DNA of 64,000 nt from Gyrodactylus bullatarudis. Its lineage: Eukaryota; Platyhelminthes; Monogenea; Gyrodactylidea; Gyrodactylidae. A program made the translations under genes and the position numbers. The notes under the pieces were generated by a model. The model did no database searches. It was not told where the DNA came from and worked only from the letters and a program-made list of their open reading frames with translations. Positions 46,801 to 54,700 of the stretch are shown here, in pieces. The stretch is taken from positions 1-64,000 of the forward strand of contig SSNU01000106.1 in NCBI GenBank assembly GCA_012064415.1, in the 5' to 3' direction. How positions within the stretch are numbered: position 1 is the first letter of the stretch; each line of letters starts with the position of its first letter.

Positions 46801-48612
46801 AAACACCTCCCCGATGTCTATAATATACAGAAAGTATTAAAATCACAATCAAGGAAAAATACCCCCATTCCCAGAAATTTTTTGTTATTGGGGCCTTTCC
46901 AACAATCAAACATAAATGATGCTGCTTTAAGACCCTTCTTAATCTGGTCTTTGATAAAATTATTCTTTGAAAATAAGTACATTTTACTAGCACAATATCC
47001 CGACAAGATCTCATGGCCGCCAAACTCTTGAGAACTGTCTTTGAAGTGGGTGAGCCGCATAAACTTCTCAGCGTCGGATTATCGAAAGAGGTAAAGGAAA
47101 CTTTGGAAACTATGATGTAACTTAAATAATCAAAAAGAACCGCTTTGCTCTCATCTTCTATTGGACCTGCATCATCTTGGAAAACATCAGGATGTCTCCG
47201 TTTTAAATGCCTTAATGCATTCGTCAGGCTTTTTCCTACATATGACAACTCCTTCTGACATATCTTACACACTACAAACTCATAATCATTGATCACAGTC
47301 ACAAAGTTATGAGCTTGATTCGTTATCTTTCGTCCCATTTGAAATTTAATTATACATGTCATATTCAATCAAACACTCAAAGATTCAAATTTTTAAGAAC
47401 CATTGATGTTTTAATCGTGAAAAATCAAAACAAAAAATTGACATGTTTTCAATATATAAATATCCCATACAATTTGAAATTCTCCCAAGAAATTCGGCAA
47501 AAATGTAGTAAAATTTTGGCAAAAATTCAAAAATGTTCTCAATTTCCATGTGCTAATCAAGATTAAATCCATTTGTAAACTAAGCATAGACCAGTCCATC
47601 ACGGAAAAATGATCGTAAATTAAAGTAACTATTTTGAGTCATCTCTGACATTTTCGATTAATTCTTGTTTGCGATTAGTCCAGTATCATATTACTGACTT
47701 TTATGTTTTTATTTCTTTTATTTGATGCAATAATTACAATTATGATAACGTATTCGAAAACATTGAAATGAACGTTGAGGATAGAAAGTAATCAATCATC
47801 AATTCCTTTCCCTGTTTGTATCTATCACACTCTCCTGGCATGAAACAAAAAGAAACTGTATGATGTAGATGAAAGAGAACTGATTATCAATTTTAATTAC
47901 TTTTTTCCTTGTTTTATTTCTATTAATTACAGTATTTTCCATGTATCGATAATAATAATAATAATTTTAATTATCATCAAGAATAGTACTTACAATGAAT
48001 TTCTCACTGAAACACAATCATTGCTAAAATGACTTTGAGAATAGACCATAGAAATGTGTCAAAATTCAAGGTCCTGAATGAATTTTATTAAAATTAATTT
48101 TTTTACTTGAATAGATTGGTTCAAATTTCATGGGATTATTTAGCCAGCAAGTGAATGGGGTTTCAAGCCAATCGGTGAATAATCCTGTTATTAATCAAAT
48201 GCTAGGTATGAATAAGGTAGATTTTAACTTTGCCAACCTGACAAATGGAATTTGTTGTGAAAAAGAAATTTTGGTAAGTCAACTTACTTCAAAGTAGCTA
48301 TACAAATTTTCAATGGTAAATTATTAGATTCCTGAATCACTCGTTGGAATCATTCTCGGCCCACAGGGTCAGACAATAGTCAGTTTACAATCAACAACAA
48401 ATACAACCATAAAAATATCCAAGAAAGGTGTTTATCGACAAGGTACACAAGATCGCATTGTTACTATTACTGGTCTTCAACCCAATGTCCAAAAAGCTGT
48501 ACAATTAATCGAATTCAATGTTGAATCAGAACGACTTCGTCGTCAAGGGGCCATTCCACACATACCTCCAATTAAGATTGATGCCTCGTCTCCCTATGAA
48601 ACTTTTAAATGA
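16825..48612 (+). CDS. Nova/Pasilla-type KH-domain splicing regulator, 9 exons
   Basis: Exons: 16825-16927, 16954-17097, 28143-28294, 32797-32950, 41050-41391, 42817-43128, 43688-43797, 48115-48273, 48328-48612. Phases agree throughout; the product is 586 residues. KH1 (about 41-108) reads FKILIPSIAAGAVIGKDG and YPGTMDRVCIISG. KH2 (134-207) reads VKILVPNSTAGMIIGKNG and LSQKPTDFNLSER, then the Nova hallmark DPQSGSC with PTGSPYA. KH3 (from 489) reads IPESLVGIILGPQGQTIV. The linker between KH2 and KH3 is rich in Asn and Ser, where vertebrate Nova is rich in Ala. Family role: binds YCAY clusters in pre-mRNA and controls alternative splicing. Intron 1 is only 23 or 26 nt in the favoured model. A donor at TTTTT|GTGAGA would give a 52-55-nt intron instead. 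Introns 2, 3, 4 and 7 are 11.0, 4.5, 8.1 and 4.3 kb and full of transposons. An AATAAA lies 17 bp past the stop. Confidence 0.9.
17098..18256. other. Nova intron 2, proximal part
   Basis: A+T-rich with no supported feature. The small frame at 17362-17544 has no domain, splice context or homology that I can see. Confidence 0.45.
18257..18334 (-). repeat. Penelope terminal repeat, 3' copy
   Basis: Runs TCAATAGTAGGAAGAGAATA through CATCAGTAGTGTCACTTTTA on the plus strand. It is the inverse of 19924-20001 with only a few differences (for example AAATCACTAA against the inverse GAATCACTAG). Confidence 0.85.
18285..18321 (-). ncRNA. Candidate degenerate hammerhead ribozyme motif (3' copy, sense)
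   Basis: On the minus strand: CACTA, core CTGATGA, an 8-nt spacer TCCTTTTA, GAAA, TGTACAT, a cleavage-position T, then TAGTG. CACTA and TAGTG pair perfectly as stem I. TGT and ACA could form the very short stem III typical of Penelope ribozymes. Stem II is not formed beyond a single U-A pair, so activity is doubtful. Confidence 0.4.
18582..19860 (-). pseudogene. Penelope-like reverse transcriptase/GIY-YIG ORF, broken
   Basis: Read from 19860 downwards: an upstream RT block (RPILDMSSCPQYNLAKWLID), a frameshift near 19690, the SLDISSLFPSVPIEETL block, a second break near 19580, then a clean 179-codon frame (19576-19037). That frame holds GIVMGSPLSPLLADIF, the catalytic YVDDTF box and SFLDVKLTR. 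A further frame continues with NGYPARFVDKFINRT, then degenerates with stops. The last part (about 18772-18582) restores IYKFQCTCGASYIGRTIRKL, the GIY-YIG nuclease core. The RT catalytic aspartates are intact, but at least three frame disruptions and missing N-terminal sequence make it non-functional. Confidence 0.82.
19924..20001 (-). repeat. Penelope terminal repeat, 5' copy
   Basis: Inverse copy of 18257-18334, lying upstream of the reverse transcriptase on the element's sense strand. Penelope elements often carry such pseudo-LTR copies; here they are in inverted rather than direct order. Confidence 0.85.
19937..19973 (+). ncRNA. Candidate degenerate hammerhead ribozyme motif (5' copy, antisense)
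   Basis: CACTA (19937-19941), CTGATGA (19942-19948), spacer TCCTTTTA, GAAA (19957-19960), TGTACAT, cleavage-position C at 19968, TAGTG (19969-19973). The layout matches the copy at 18285-18321, with C instead of T at the cleavage position. Stem I is perfect and stem II is absent. Because this copy is inverted, it would be made only from the plus strand. Confidence 0.4.
20002..27130. other. Nova intron 2, central part
   Basis: About 7 kb of A+T-rich intron. No exon, tRNA or intact element was recognised. Eroded family-A foldback fragments can be glimpsed near 21.4-21.5 kb (TTTTCAAGTAGTAGAAACG) and 24.1-24.2 kb (AGAATTTTTTTCTTCAAA). Open frames here are short and without motifs. Confidence 0.4.
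27131..27834. repeat. Family-A foldback element (about 700 bp)
   Basis: The left end reads CTAATTGATATGAAGTTGGG and the right end is its inverse (CCCAACTTCATATCAACCAG). The arms share AAATCCTACTCATG-type, GGCGACAAATGGGAATTTG and TTTTTCAGGATCAAGATTAG segments, and the centre carries TTTTCACTACTTGAAAATC. No ORF. Lies about 300 bp before Nova exon 3. Confidence 0.78.
28295..29019. other. Nova intron 3, proximal part
   Basis: Two short open frames overlap the exon 3 donor region but lack splice support. Nothing is assigned. Confidence 0.4.
29020..29910. repeat. Eroded family-A foldback copies in tandem
   Basis: 29020-29235 is a right arm (GTTCAAAGTTAGAAAAAG, TTTTGGCGCAAAATCG, ACGACCATATTTTTCATG). 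It abuts a fuller but diverged copy at 29236-29910, whose ends read AGTTAATTAATATGAAGATG and the inverse of about GATTAACCATATATGGGAAT. TTTCAAGTAGTGAAAATGAT marks its centre. Boundaries are approximate. Confidence 0.6.
30573..30590. repeat. Pogo/Tigger-like terminal inverted repeat, solo end
   Basis: Exact inverse of the 18-bp motif at 2050-2067, followed by TA. No partner end was found nearby. Confidence 0.45.
31672..32760. repeat. Family-B foldback element interrupted by about 390 bp
   Basis: The left end (GACATGAAGATAAGAATTTA) leads into TTTCTCCGGATTCACAG. The inverse arm runs to about 32330. The matching terminal piece (ATTAAATTCTCATCATTACG, then GTCAATTAGG) appears only at 32731-32760, after an unrelated insertion. 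Several arm segments match the 12.9-kb copy closely, such as CAAAGACAAGATCTTCGCTA. The right end is 36 bp before the Nova KH2 exon. Confidence 0.7.
33325..33900. repeat. Family-B core joined to a family-A half
   Basis: 33325-33715 is the inner part of a family-B foldback: CCAAATTTCCACTTTTTCAA on the left and GTGGAAATTTGGTGAATTCC on the right. Sequence from 33735 is a family-A arm (GATTTGGCGCC, CCCATTTTTCCGACTTTGA). The junction suggests either nested insertion or template switching between families. Confidence 0.55.
33901..37056. other. Nova intron 4, proximal part
   Basis: No exon is supported. An inverted pair (CAATCACATACTAAGCATT near 35824 and AATGCTTAGTATGTGATTAC near 36075) brackets about 270 bp. 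A 60-codon open frame at 35769-35951 (VVLDPLSVLFTNENEQ) starts just before the left repeat and continues between the repeats. It may be a transposon remnant; no family is recognised. Confidence 0.35.
37057..37624. mobile_element. hAT-like MITE
   Basis: Ends are CAGAGCCTCAAAAACGACTA and its inverse-type partner CAGAGCCTCAAAAATAGTAG. They are flanked by 8-bp repeats GTAATTAT and GTAATTGT (one mismatch), as expected for hAT insertion. 568 bp, no ORF. Same TIR family as 59959-60424. Confidence 0.75.
37625..39813. other. Nova intron 4, central part
   Basis: A+T-rich, with no exon or element that can be supported. Confidence 0.4.
39814..40456 (-). mobile_element. TIR element with a FLYWCH-like ORF (Mutator-like candidate)
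   Basis: Ends GGTTTAATTCCAAAAGTAGC and the inverse of GGGTTAATTCCAAAAGTAGC, both continuing CCCAAA. The unit TAGCCCCA recurs several times just inside each end. Flanks TTTATATTA and TTCATAATA agree at 7 of 9 positions, fitting a 9-bp target duplication. A FLYWCH-like frame is encoded on the minus strand. It is too short to carry a transposase, so it is non-autonomous or internally deleted. Confidence 0.65.
40024..40350 (-). CDS. FLYWCH-like zinc-finger ORF within a TIR element
   Basis: 108 codons. Residues from about 50 read FKVKKNNDKCYIWKCVIEDC, followed by EAFVRF and KSHSC. The W-x-C, C, H pattern matches the FLYWCH/MULE N-terminal finger, with the final ligand Cys in place of His. A hydrophobic N-terminal stretch (FFNKLLLFHLMTLLTVVS) precedes it. 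The true start could be the internal Met at residue 11. Probably part of a transposon-encoded DNA-binding protein; no transposase core is present. Confidence 0.5.
   Translation of the reverse strand: MIYTYKINKFMFFNKLLLFHLMTLLTVVSSYSSKEESKNFIQDYSIVTQKSFKVKKNNDKCYIWKCVIEDCEAFVRFSQRKNKILYLTSSKSHSCIVNPCKVKRILTP
40457..41049. other. Nova intron 4, distal part
   Basis: Leads to the exon 5 acceptor. Overlapping frames on both strands here have no motifs. Nothing is assigned. Confidence 0.4.
41770..42155. repeat. Family-A foldback, single arm
   Basis: Starts with the central motif TTTTCAAGTAGTGAAAATGA and ends with CCCAACTTCGAATCAATTAG. In between are ATGGGATTTTGGCGCCAAAT and ACATGAGTAGGATTCC. The opposite arm is absent. 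Confidence 0.6.
42156..42816. other. Nova intron 5, distal part
   Basis: A+T-rich, no supported feature before the exon 6 acceptor (ATTTTCTAG). Confidence 0.4.
43129..43687. other. Nova intron 6
   Basis: 559 bp, no supported feature. Confidence 0.45.
44085..44138. repeat. Perfect 12-bp inverted repeat in Nova intron 7
   Basis: GTCAGTTATTCG (44085-44096) pairs with CGAATAACTGAC (44127-44138). Additional GGTCAGTTA copies lie just upstream, suggesting a small hairpin-forming relic. Confidence 0.5.
44706..47368 (-). pseudogene. Broken hAT transposase with a spliced acidic C-terminal tail
   Basis: Minus strand. The N terminus has a BED finger (CKICQKELSYVGKSLTNALR, then HLKRRHPDVF). The hAT core follows: FMFDCWKGPNNKKFLGMGVF; RTDGASNIHSF and HCISHKLNLCLKAALDAP; TPTRWYSLEGIF. 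The C-terminal dimerisation region (SWWINNMSKYPLLSPLARSF, then SSEVCEQLFSSCKKYL) closes it. Breaks: frameshifts near 47065 and 46810, a palindrome-rich interruption at about 46200-46380, and a TAA near 45732. After the transposase frame a good donor at 45452 leads to exons 45332-45397, 44892-45269 and 44706-44865. They are in perfect phase across introns of 54, 62 and 26 nt and encode an acidic Ser/Asn-rich tail (SESEQDESMDENEP) ending FLVGKKNFRVVLKRPSPF and a stop. TIRs were not identified. The tail's origin is unknown. Confidence 0.65.
46247..46336. repeat. Cluster of CACTAGTG palindromes inside the broken hAT
   Basis: TACGAATCACTAGTGAATCG at 46247-46266 is nearly self-complementary. A second near-palindrome spans 46281-46308 (ACGATTCACTAGTGATCTAG, then TGATTCGT). 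CACACGATTCAC occurs twice (46279-46290 and 46325-46336), and GAATCCCTGC also recurs. It interrupts the transposase reading frame. Confidence 0.6.
47369..48114. other. Nova intron 7, distal part
   Basis: A+T-rich. No end of the hAT element could be located here. Leads to the exon 8 acceptor. Confidence 0.4.
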
Positions 48613-51600
48613 CAGTGTATTTTATTTGAATAAAATCAGACATGAGATTTTTAAGAAATGGAAATTATTTTATTGAAAGAAAAAACACAGAAATACTGAA
48701 TAAAGTATTTGTTATTATTCTTAGAGCGCCATGATTATATTATTATCAGTAAATTGAAATGTAAAAATTTAAAGTGACCAAAAGATCACATAATTTTGGC
48801 TTTTTGTGTTCTTTCCAGAGATTGTTATGTAATAATCTTTAGTTAATGATACATGCTTTAAGATTTATTGAAGAAAATAAACAAGATTTGTTGATTGAAA
48901 TATATTATATATGTATTTTAAAATTTTATCTTTTATCCTTAGAGAACGTCGTCACAGTCTAGGACATGAAGAGTTTTCTATGACCAAAAACACCTATCGA
49001 TAATTATAAGCATGTCAAACATGTGGTAATTGTTGTGGGGTTGGGGTACTGACCTAGTATTGGTAACTTTGGTATGAGACGAGGGTATGTCAGAAGTCAA
49101 ATTAGTGTTTATTTGGACATATTTACAACAGTAAATAAGTAACGCATCATCATTACCCTCTAATTGATAATAATCTGTCTAAAGTATTGATAGGTTTCTC
49201 ATGTGGACTCGGAATCATCTTAGAGGTTATGCTCAGATGTGTAGACATACATTTCCGTTAATCATGGAATCTTCAACCCTTTGACTGATGATGGCTTGAT
49301 AGAGTGGGGCGATGCTGATCTCTAATCTGTTCTTACTCGAACTCACATCAAGTCAAATAATGAATTGATGCTGCTAGACTATTTCTATTTTCAATCAAAC
49401 CTCTGGTTAAGAAGAATCTACCCAGCTTGTTTTTAATGAGAGGCTTGATTGTATAAAGAAAAGTGGCTTTACTCTATTGCTGTAGCGAAGAAAGGACATT
49501 GTCAACGACACTGAGCATAGCAACTCTCCCAATTTTGGAGGATGCATTCGTAATACCCTTATACTTTGCAGCTTGCCTCCAGAAGGCACCACACATGTGA
49601 TGAAGGAAATAAGAGCGTAAGGGATGATTTGGTTGACGATTTGGCTGTGGAGATTCGAAAAAAATATTTTTTTGAAAAAATTAGGAGACATTTTAAATTT
49701 CGTTTATTCCATCTTTGTAGATTTCAAGGTGTGAGAGTGGATCAAACGTTATTTTCCTGATTCACCAATAGAAAAACAAAACTGTTCGTTGATATAAGGG
49801 GGAGCACTTTTCTACTTGAAAATTAATAAATAAGGATGATCCAAGATCGGCTAGAAATTGCTGTTTTTTCATAATCTGAATAGGAATAATTCTTTTCTTT
49901 GTCTATTGGTGACCCAGAAAAAAGATGTTTGATTCCTTAAAATCATCAAAAATCACGACAGAAGCAAAAGTTGGAACCCCTTATTTCTTGTCTAGAGTAT
50001 GGGCACAGATCAAAATTGAGTGATCCATTTAGGGCCTCTTCCATAAAATAGGAGAGAATCACCTCCTTTATGTCACGAGAGTGGGCCATGATAGATGACG
50101 AAGACAGTGTAAGAATTAGAACATCAAAAAGTCATATTTTACTCGTAAGGTTTATTTAAAAAATAAATCACATTTGGATAACCAGAAGAGGTGTGAGGTT
50201 CTATTCAAAAAAGTAAAGCAAAAGTAAAGTATATATTTTGTAATAGGTCATATTTTTACATAATGTATTGTATACATAGTATACTTACCATAGAATATGC
50301 CCATACCTAATCTAATTGACCAATCATATTCATTCTTTGATTTCCCATGATTGACATTTTCATTACGTCCTGCAATCTTTTAACCAAGTTCCATTTAAAT
50401 TTCAAATCCTGGCCCAATGAATTCCAAGAATCTAGAACGGGAGATCTATAATGTAAGATTTTCTGTTGGATTGGTTCAGAGGTTGGACTCGAGTAGAATC
50501 TATGGACTTTTTTCAAAGACTATACTTGACTTGAGGCCTACAAAGCCTTATAAATGGTAAGTTACCATCAGATAGGGTAAACCTATTGGTCGTGAAGGAC
50601 GCATGGCACAAATAGTAGATTTATCCCAGTTCATGAGCAGAATCAAACCATTCTCAAACCACTAAAGATCCGAGGACATGAAACACGGGTAACAGAATTT
50701 TGCGAAGCCAGATTTGCTTCATCAGGTATCGGAATAATGCCATTTCTGAGTAGAATTGAAAATTTCCTATTGTTCCTTGTATTGAGGCAAGTACGTTCAT
50801 TAGGATCATTGAAGTTATTATAGAGGATCAAAGAGGCAAAGATCCTTCTGAGCTAGATTGGATACAAGCAGGAGAGGTGAAGGCATTGTTTATAACTAAT
50901 TGGACCGTGGCAGGACTTGAGGAATCTGAATTGGATCTGCTCTATATTCTTAGTAGATTGCTGAGAGAGACCGAGGATAAGGGATGTTGAATAATCAAAC
51001 CTTGAAAGCTTTCGTAGACTATGAGCTTCAGCACAGAGCTCGCTATGAATCTCGTAGCAATGAAGGTTGAGTATCTTAAAGATTTTAAAAGGTCATTCAC
51101 ATATTGAGAGTTTCTGGCCAAGATCCTTAATTATATTCACTACGAGGTGGGAGAAGTCCGAATCCAATTCAGTTGAAGAATTCGCCAACATGCATGTTGA
51201 AAAAAAGCTGATTTACGTTACCTTTAATAATTTCTGTATCCTCCTCTGGAAACAGAATTGTCTGAAGTTCAGATTTCCCTGGGCTTTGAAAGGCTTTCTT
51301 CTGGCCATGAACACAGGGATATATCAATTTCTGCGGTGCGACTGTCACCACCAATAGGTTAACTCGTTCTGAATAAGATTGCATAGATTCTATTTGTGTA
51401 GAACCTCTAGACCACTGACATGTGATAATCATGATTATTATTAATTTAATAAAATCATTGAGCTTAACAGTAGATGACAGAATAAATTCAAATGCTGACA
51501 CCAGCACGGTTCTAGTGGAATTATTGAGCATTAAATACTCGTTAATAGTGAAAAAATTCTTGAATCATAAAATATGATAAATGAGATAAAATTGATAAAC

Positions 51601-51741
51601 TTTATCAATGATAATTTATTTATTTATGTTACATATTTGAAAGTTAGACAGAAAATTTTCAAACAACTAAGATCTCATCTTGAAGGTTTTGTTTAAATAA
51701 CTTGACTTTATTAAGTTAACAATATTCAAATTTTTCAGCTC
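48613..51741. other. Intergenic region between the Nova and NuMA homologues
   Basis: About 3.1 kb, less A+T-rich than the introns. Several short frames on both strands suggest decayed coding sequence. One at 50307-50516 (minus) contains SPVLDSWNSLGQDLKFKWNL, which loosely resembles the C-terminal end of LINE reverse transcriptases (a WNSLP-type motif). A degenerate family-A fragment lies near 49640-49930. An acceptor at 51738 implies an unseen 5' UTR exon of the NuMA gene upstream. Confidence 0.35.
48629..48634 (+). terminator. Poly(A) signal of the Nova homologue
   Basis: AATAAA 17 bp after the stop codon. Further AATAAA-type hexamers occur near 48700 and 48875, so alternative 3' ends are possible. 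Confidence 0.55.
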
Positions 51742-54700
51742 ATGGATCTATCAGCTCTGAAGATTTTGCTCTTCAAATGGAGCAAACTAGTGTTAGATTT
51801 AAATGAAAATCTAACTAATATTGACTTTATTATGATTTTCACTGGTCTTTCAGAGAAACTGTAATTATTTTTTTTAATAATTTTCTTCAAGTGATTTAGA
51901 CCAAAACATTCCCATGTCTACCAGGATTTATAATTTTGTTAATGAATTTGTCAAGTTTCAAGATTTTCCAGATGACTTTATCAGCTCTGATGATGAATCT
52001 CTCTTTATACTTTTGCTATTAACCATAACCGGAACATATCACTCAAAAAGTTGTGATTTATTCAGGATCTCTGCCATGAAGCTCAATCCAGAAGATCAAA
52101 AACTATATCTCAATCTAATTTCAAATCCTTTACGTAAACTTTCTGAAGAAGGTTACATCCTCTCTTCGGATGTTTATGAAATTTTCAACTCAATGAAAAC
52201 AACTGATACATCAGCATCAAGTTTGCCAGAAGAAAAAAAGAATTCTACCTCATTCATAGAGGAGAAAGTCCATGAAAAAAACAAAAAGGAGATTAAGAAA
52301 ATCAGAGCTTTTTATGATCAACAGCTAATCGACTTGGAGAATATTATTTCCCATGTTAAGAAAGAGAATGAAGAATTATCCAAACGACTTCAGGCTAGGG
52401 AAGCCTCCGCTAAAGAGGACAATCTCAAGATTAAAGACCTATTGGATGAGAATAATTCTCTCTTGCAGAATAATACCAAATTCTCGGATCAAAAAGACCA
52501 GTGAGTTTCATGATTTCTAGTTTTAACTGTTAATATTTGAAAAAATTAAAAAAATTATCAGCTACCTTGAGCTCTTGAAACACGAACAACGTAAGAATGC
52601 CAAATTGAAAGAAATCGAGACAGAAAATGAAGAGCTACGTTCCAAGATCCAGGATCTTTTGGACACCTCCAAGACCCATGATTTCCTCCCTAATGATTCA
52701 CAGAAAATTACCAAGGATTTAGCTGAAAAATCAATGGCCGTTGAAAAACTCAAAGAGGAAATTAACTTGTTGAAAGATGAAAATTTCTCCTATCTCAAGC
52801 AAATCTCAACTCTTCAGTTTGAGATTAACCAACTCAAAAGTGCCAAGACAATCAATGAAAGTATGTCTGTTGAATGTCACGTTTATAATGGTGCCTTCAT
52901 AGATTTTTAGAAAATCTTCCTCCTGATCGATTTCAACTTTGAAGTTTAACGATTTTTCCTATTCTCTCCAAAATTTAACCCAATCGACTTATTTTAATTT
53001 CTCTTTTCCCAGAATTCGACTCACTAATTAACCTGGAGTGTTCGAATTTAGACCTATCGAATTGTGGTAGTCAAGAAGTTCTTGCTGATGTCATTAAAAA
53101 GGTGAGTGGCTGTCTAGAAATATCTAATGAATAAGAAGCAGCCATCATGGCCCAATAAATATTAGTAATAACTAGGGCGGAAAATTTGCGATTTTTTCGA
53201 TTTTTGATATTATTATCAACTGTGTTTTTTAAAAAAGAATATTAAAAAATTAATTCTCTACACCTTTTAGTTTCCAAGATAATTTTGCGAATTTTTTGCG
53301 ATTTCAATCTAGTTTCTACTTTTTTTCCCCTTTTTTTCCCTTTATTTTCCACTTTTTCCCATTTCTTTGTTTCCTCTTTCGTCTCGGTTTCACATCTTAT
53401 CTTACCTAGGATACTATTCTAGATAAGTATACTTAATTTCATTGGCTCTAATTAAGATTTTAAGAATAATAATAATTTCATTTTTCATATTTCACTATGC
53501 CTGTACCAAGACAAGTTGTAAAATTGCTCTCAGAGTATGGCTCAACCTTTAAAATTGACAAGGTTCAGATAGGTTTTGTTAAATGTACGATATGTCCTGC
53601 CACTTTCAAAGGAACAAAATTGGAATATATATTAAAACATGTTAAAACCAACAAACATGTGGATGCGATGTCTCGTTCTGCAAAACAAGAAGCAATATCT
53701 TTTGAAAAAACAAAGGATGTGAATAAAATTATTGCCAAAGGATTTCTCTCGGCTGGAATACCCTTACGGAAATTGGATAATCCTGGTATTAAGCAAATGT
53801 TTGAAGAACTTGGTGTAAAAGTATGCTCAAGTGTAACAGCAAGAAGTCATTTGGATGAGTTTTACGATTTAGAAAAAGATTCTTTCAGAGAATACGTTCA
53901 TGAAAAGAAGATATTTATTCAAGTTGACGAGAGCAAAGTAAACCAAAAGTCAATTTGTGCTATTTTAATTGGAATTCTTGAAAAGCCAGAAAATACCCTT
54001 GTATGCGATATTATCGAAGTGAAGGAAAAACTAACCTATGAATTTATTGTAAAATCGGTAAAGAAAGTTTTGGAATCGTATCGAATAGAAAAAGATAATT
54101 TTCTTTTATTGCTTTCTGATGCGGCAAGCTACATGATGAAGGCAAAAAGATATCTCAAAATGGAATATCCTAAGCTTTTTCATGTTACATGTTTTGCACA
54201 TCTTTTACATAATTGCTCTATGCTAGTTAAAGAATCAATGGAGAATGTTGACAAACTAATTGGCTCTGTTAAGGCAGCCACCATTAAAAATAAGTCACGT
54301 AGAGATCTCTTCTCAGATATGAAAAGGCCTCCTACTCCAATTCCTACAAGATGGGGTACTTGGATTGAAGCTGTTGAATATTATTGTGAAAATCTTCCTG
54401 CTGTGAGAAAGATTTTTTCGGAAGAAAATGAGGATGGAATCATTATGAAGAACGTGAAAAAGTGCTTAGCAAATGATCAGTTGACAAGAGATTTATCAAT
54501 GATCCAACGATGTTACATGCCACTTGTTCAGTCAATCAAAGAAATGGAGAATCGTAAAACTTCATTAAAGAAAGGAATCGAAATTATTCAGAATCTTGAT
54601 TTTAAAGAGGATCCCTTAAAAATAGCCCAATACTTGAAAAGCCGGCTTAACGAAAATGACGCAACGAAAATTTTTCAAATGGAAGATGAAAATATTAGTC

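Noticed and set aside
51067..51531. Overlapping frames of 96 and 120 codons on opposite strands
   Set aside because: Neither shows a domain, and neither has good splice or start context. Treated as decayed sequence.
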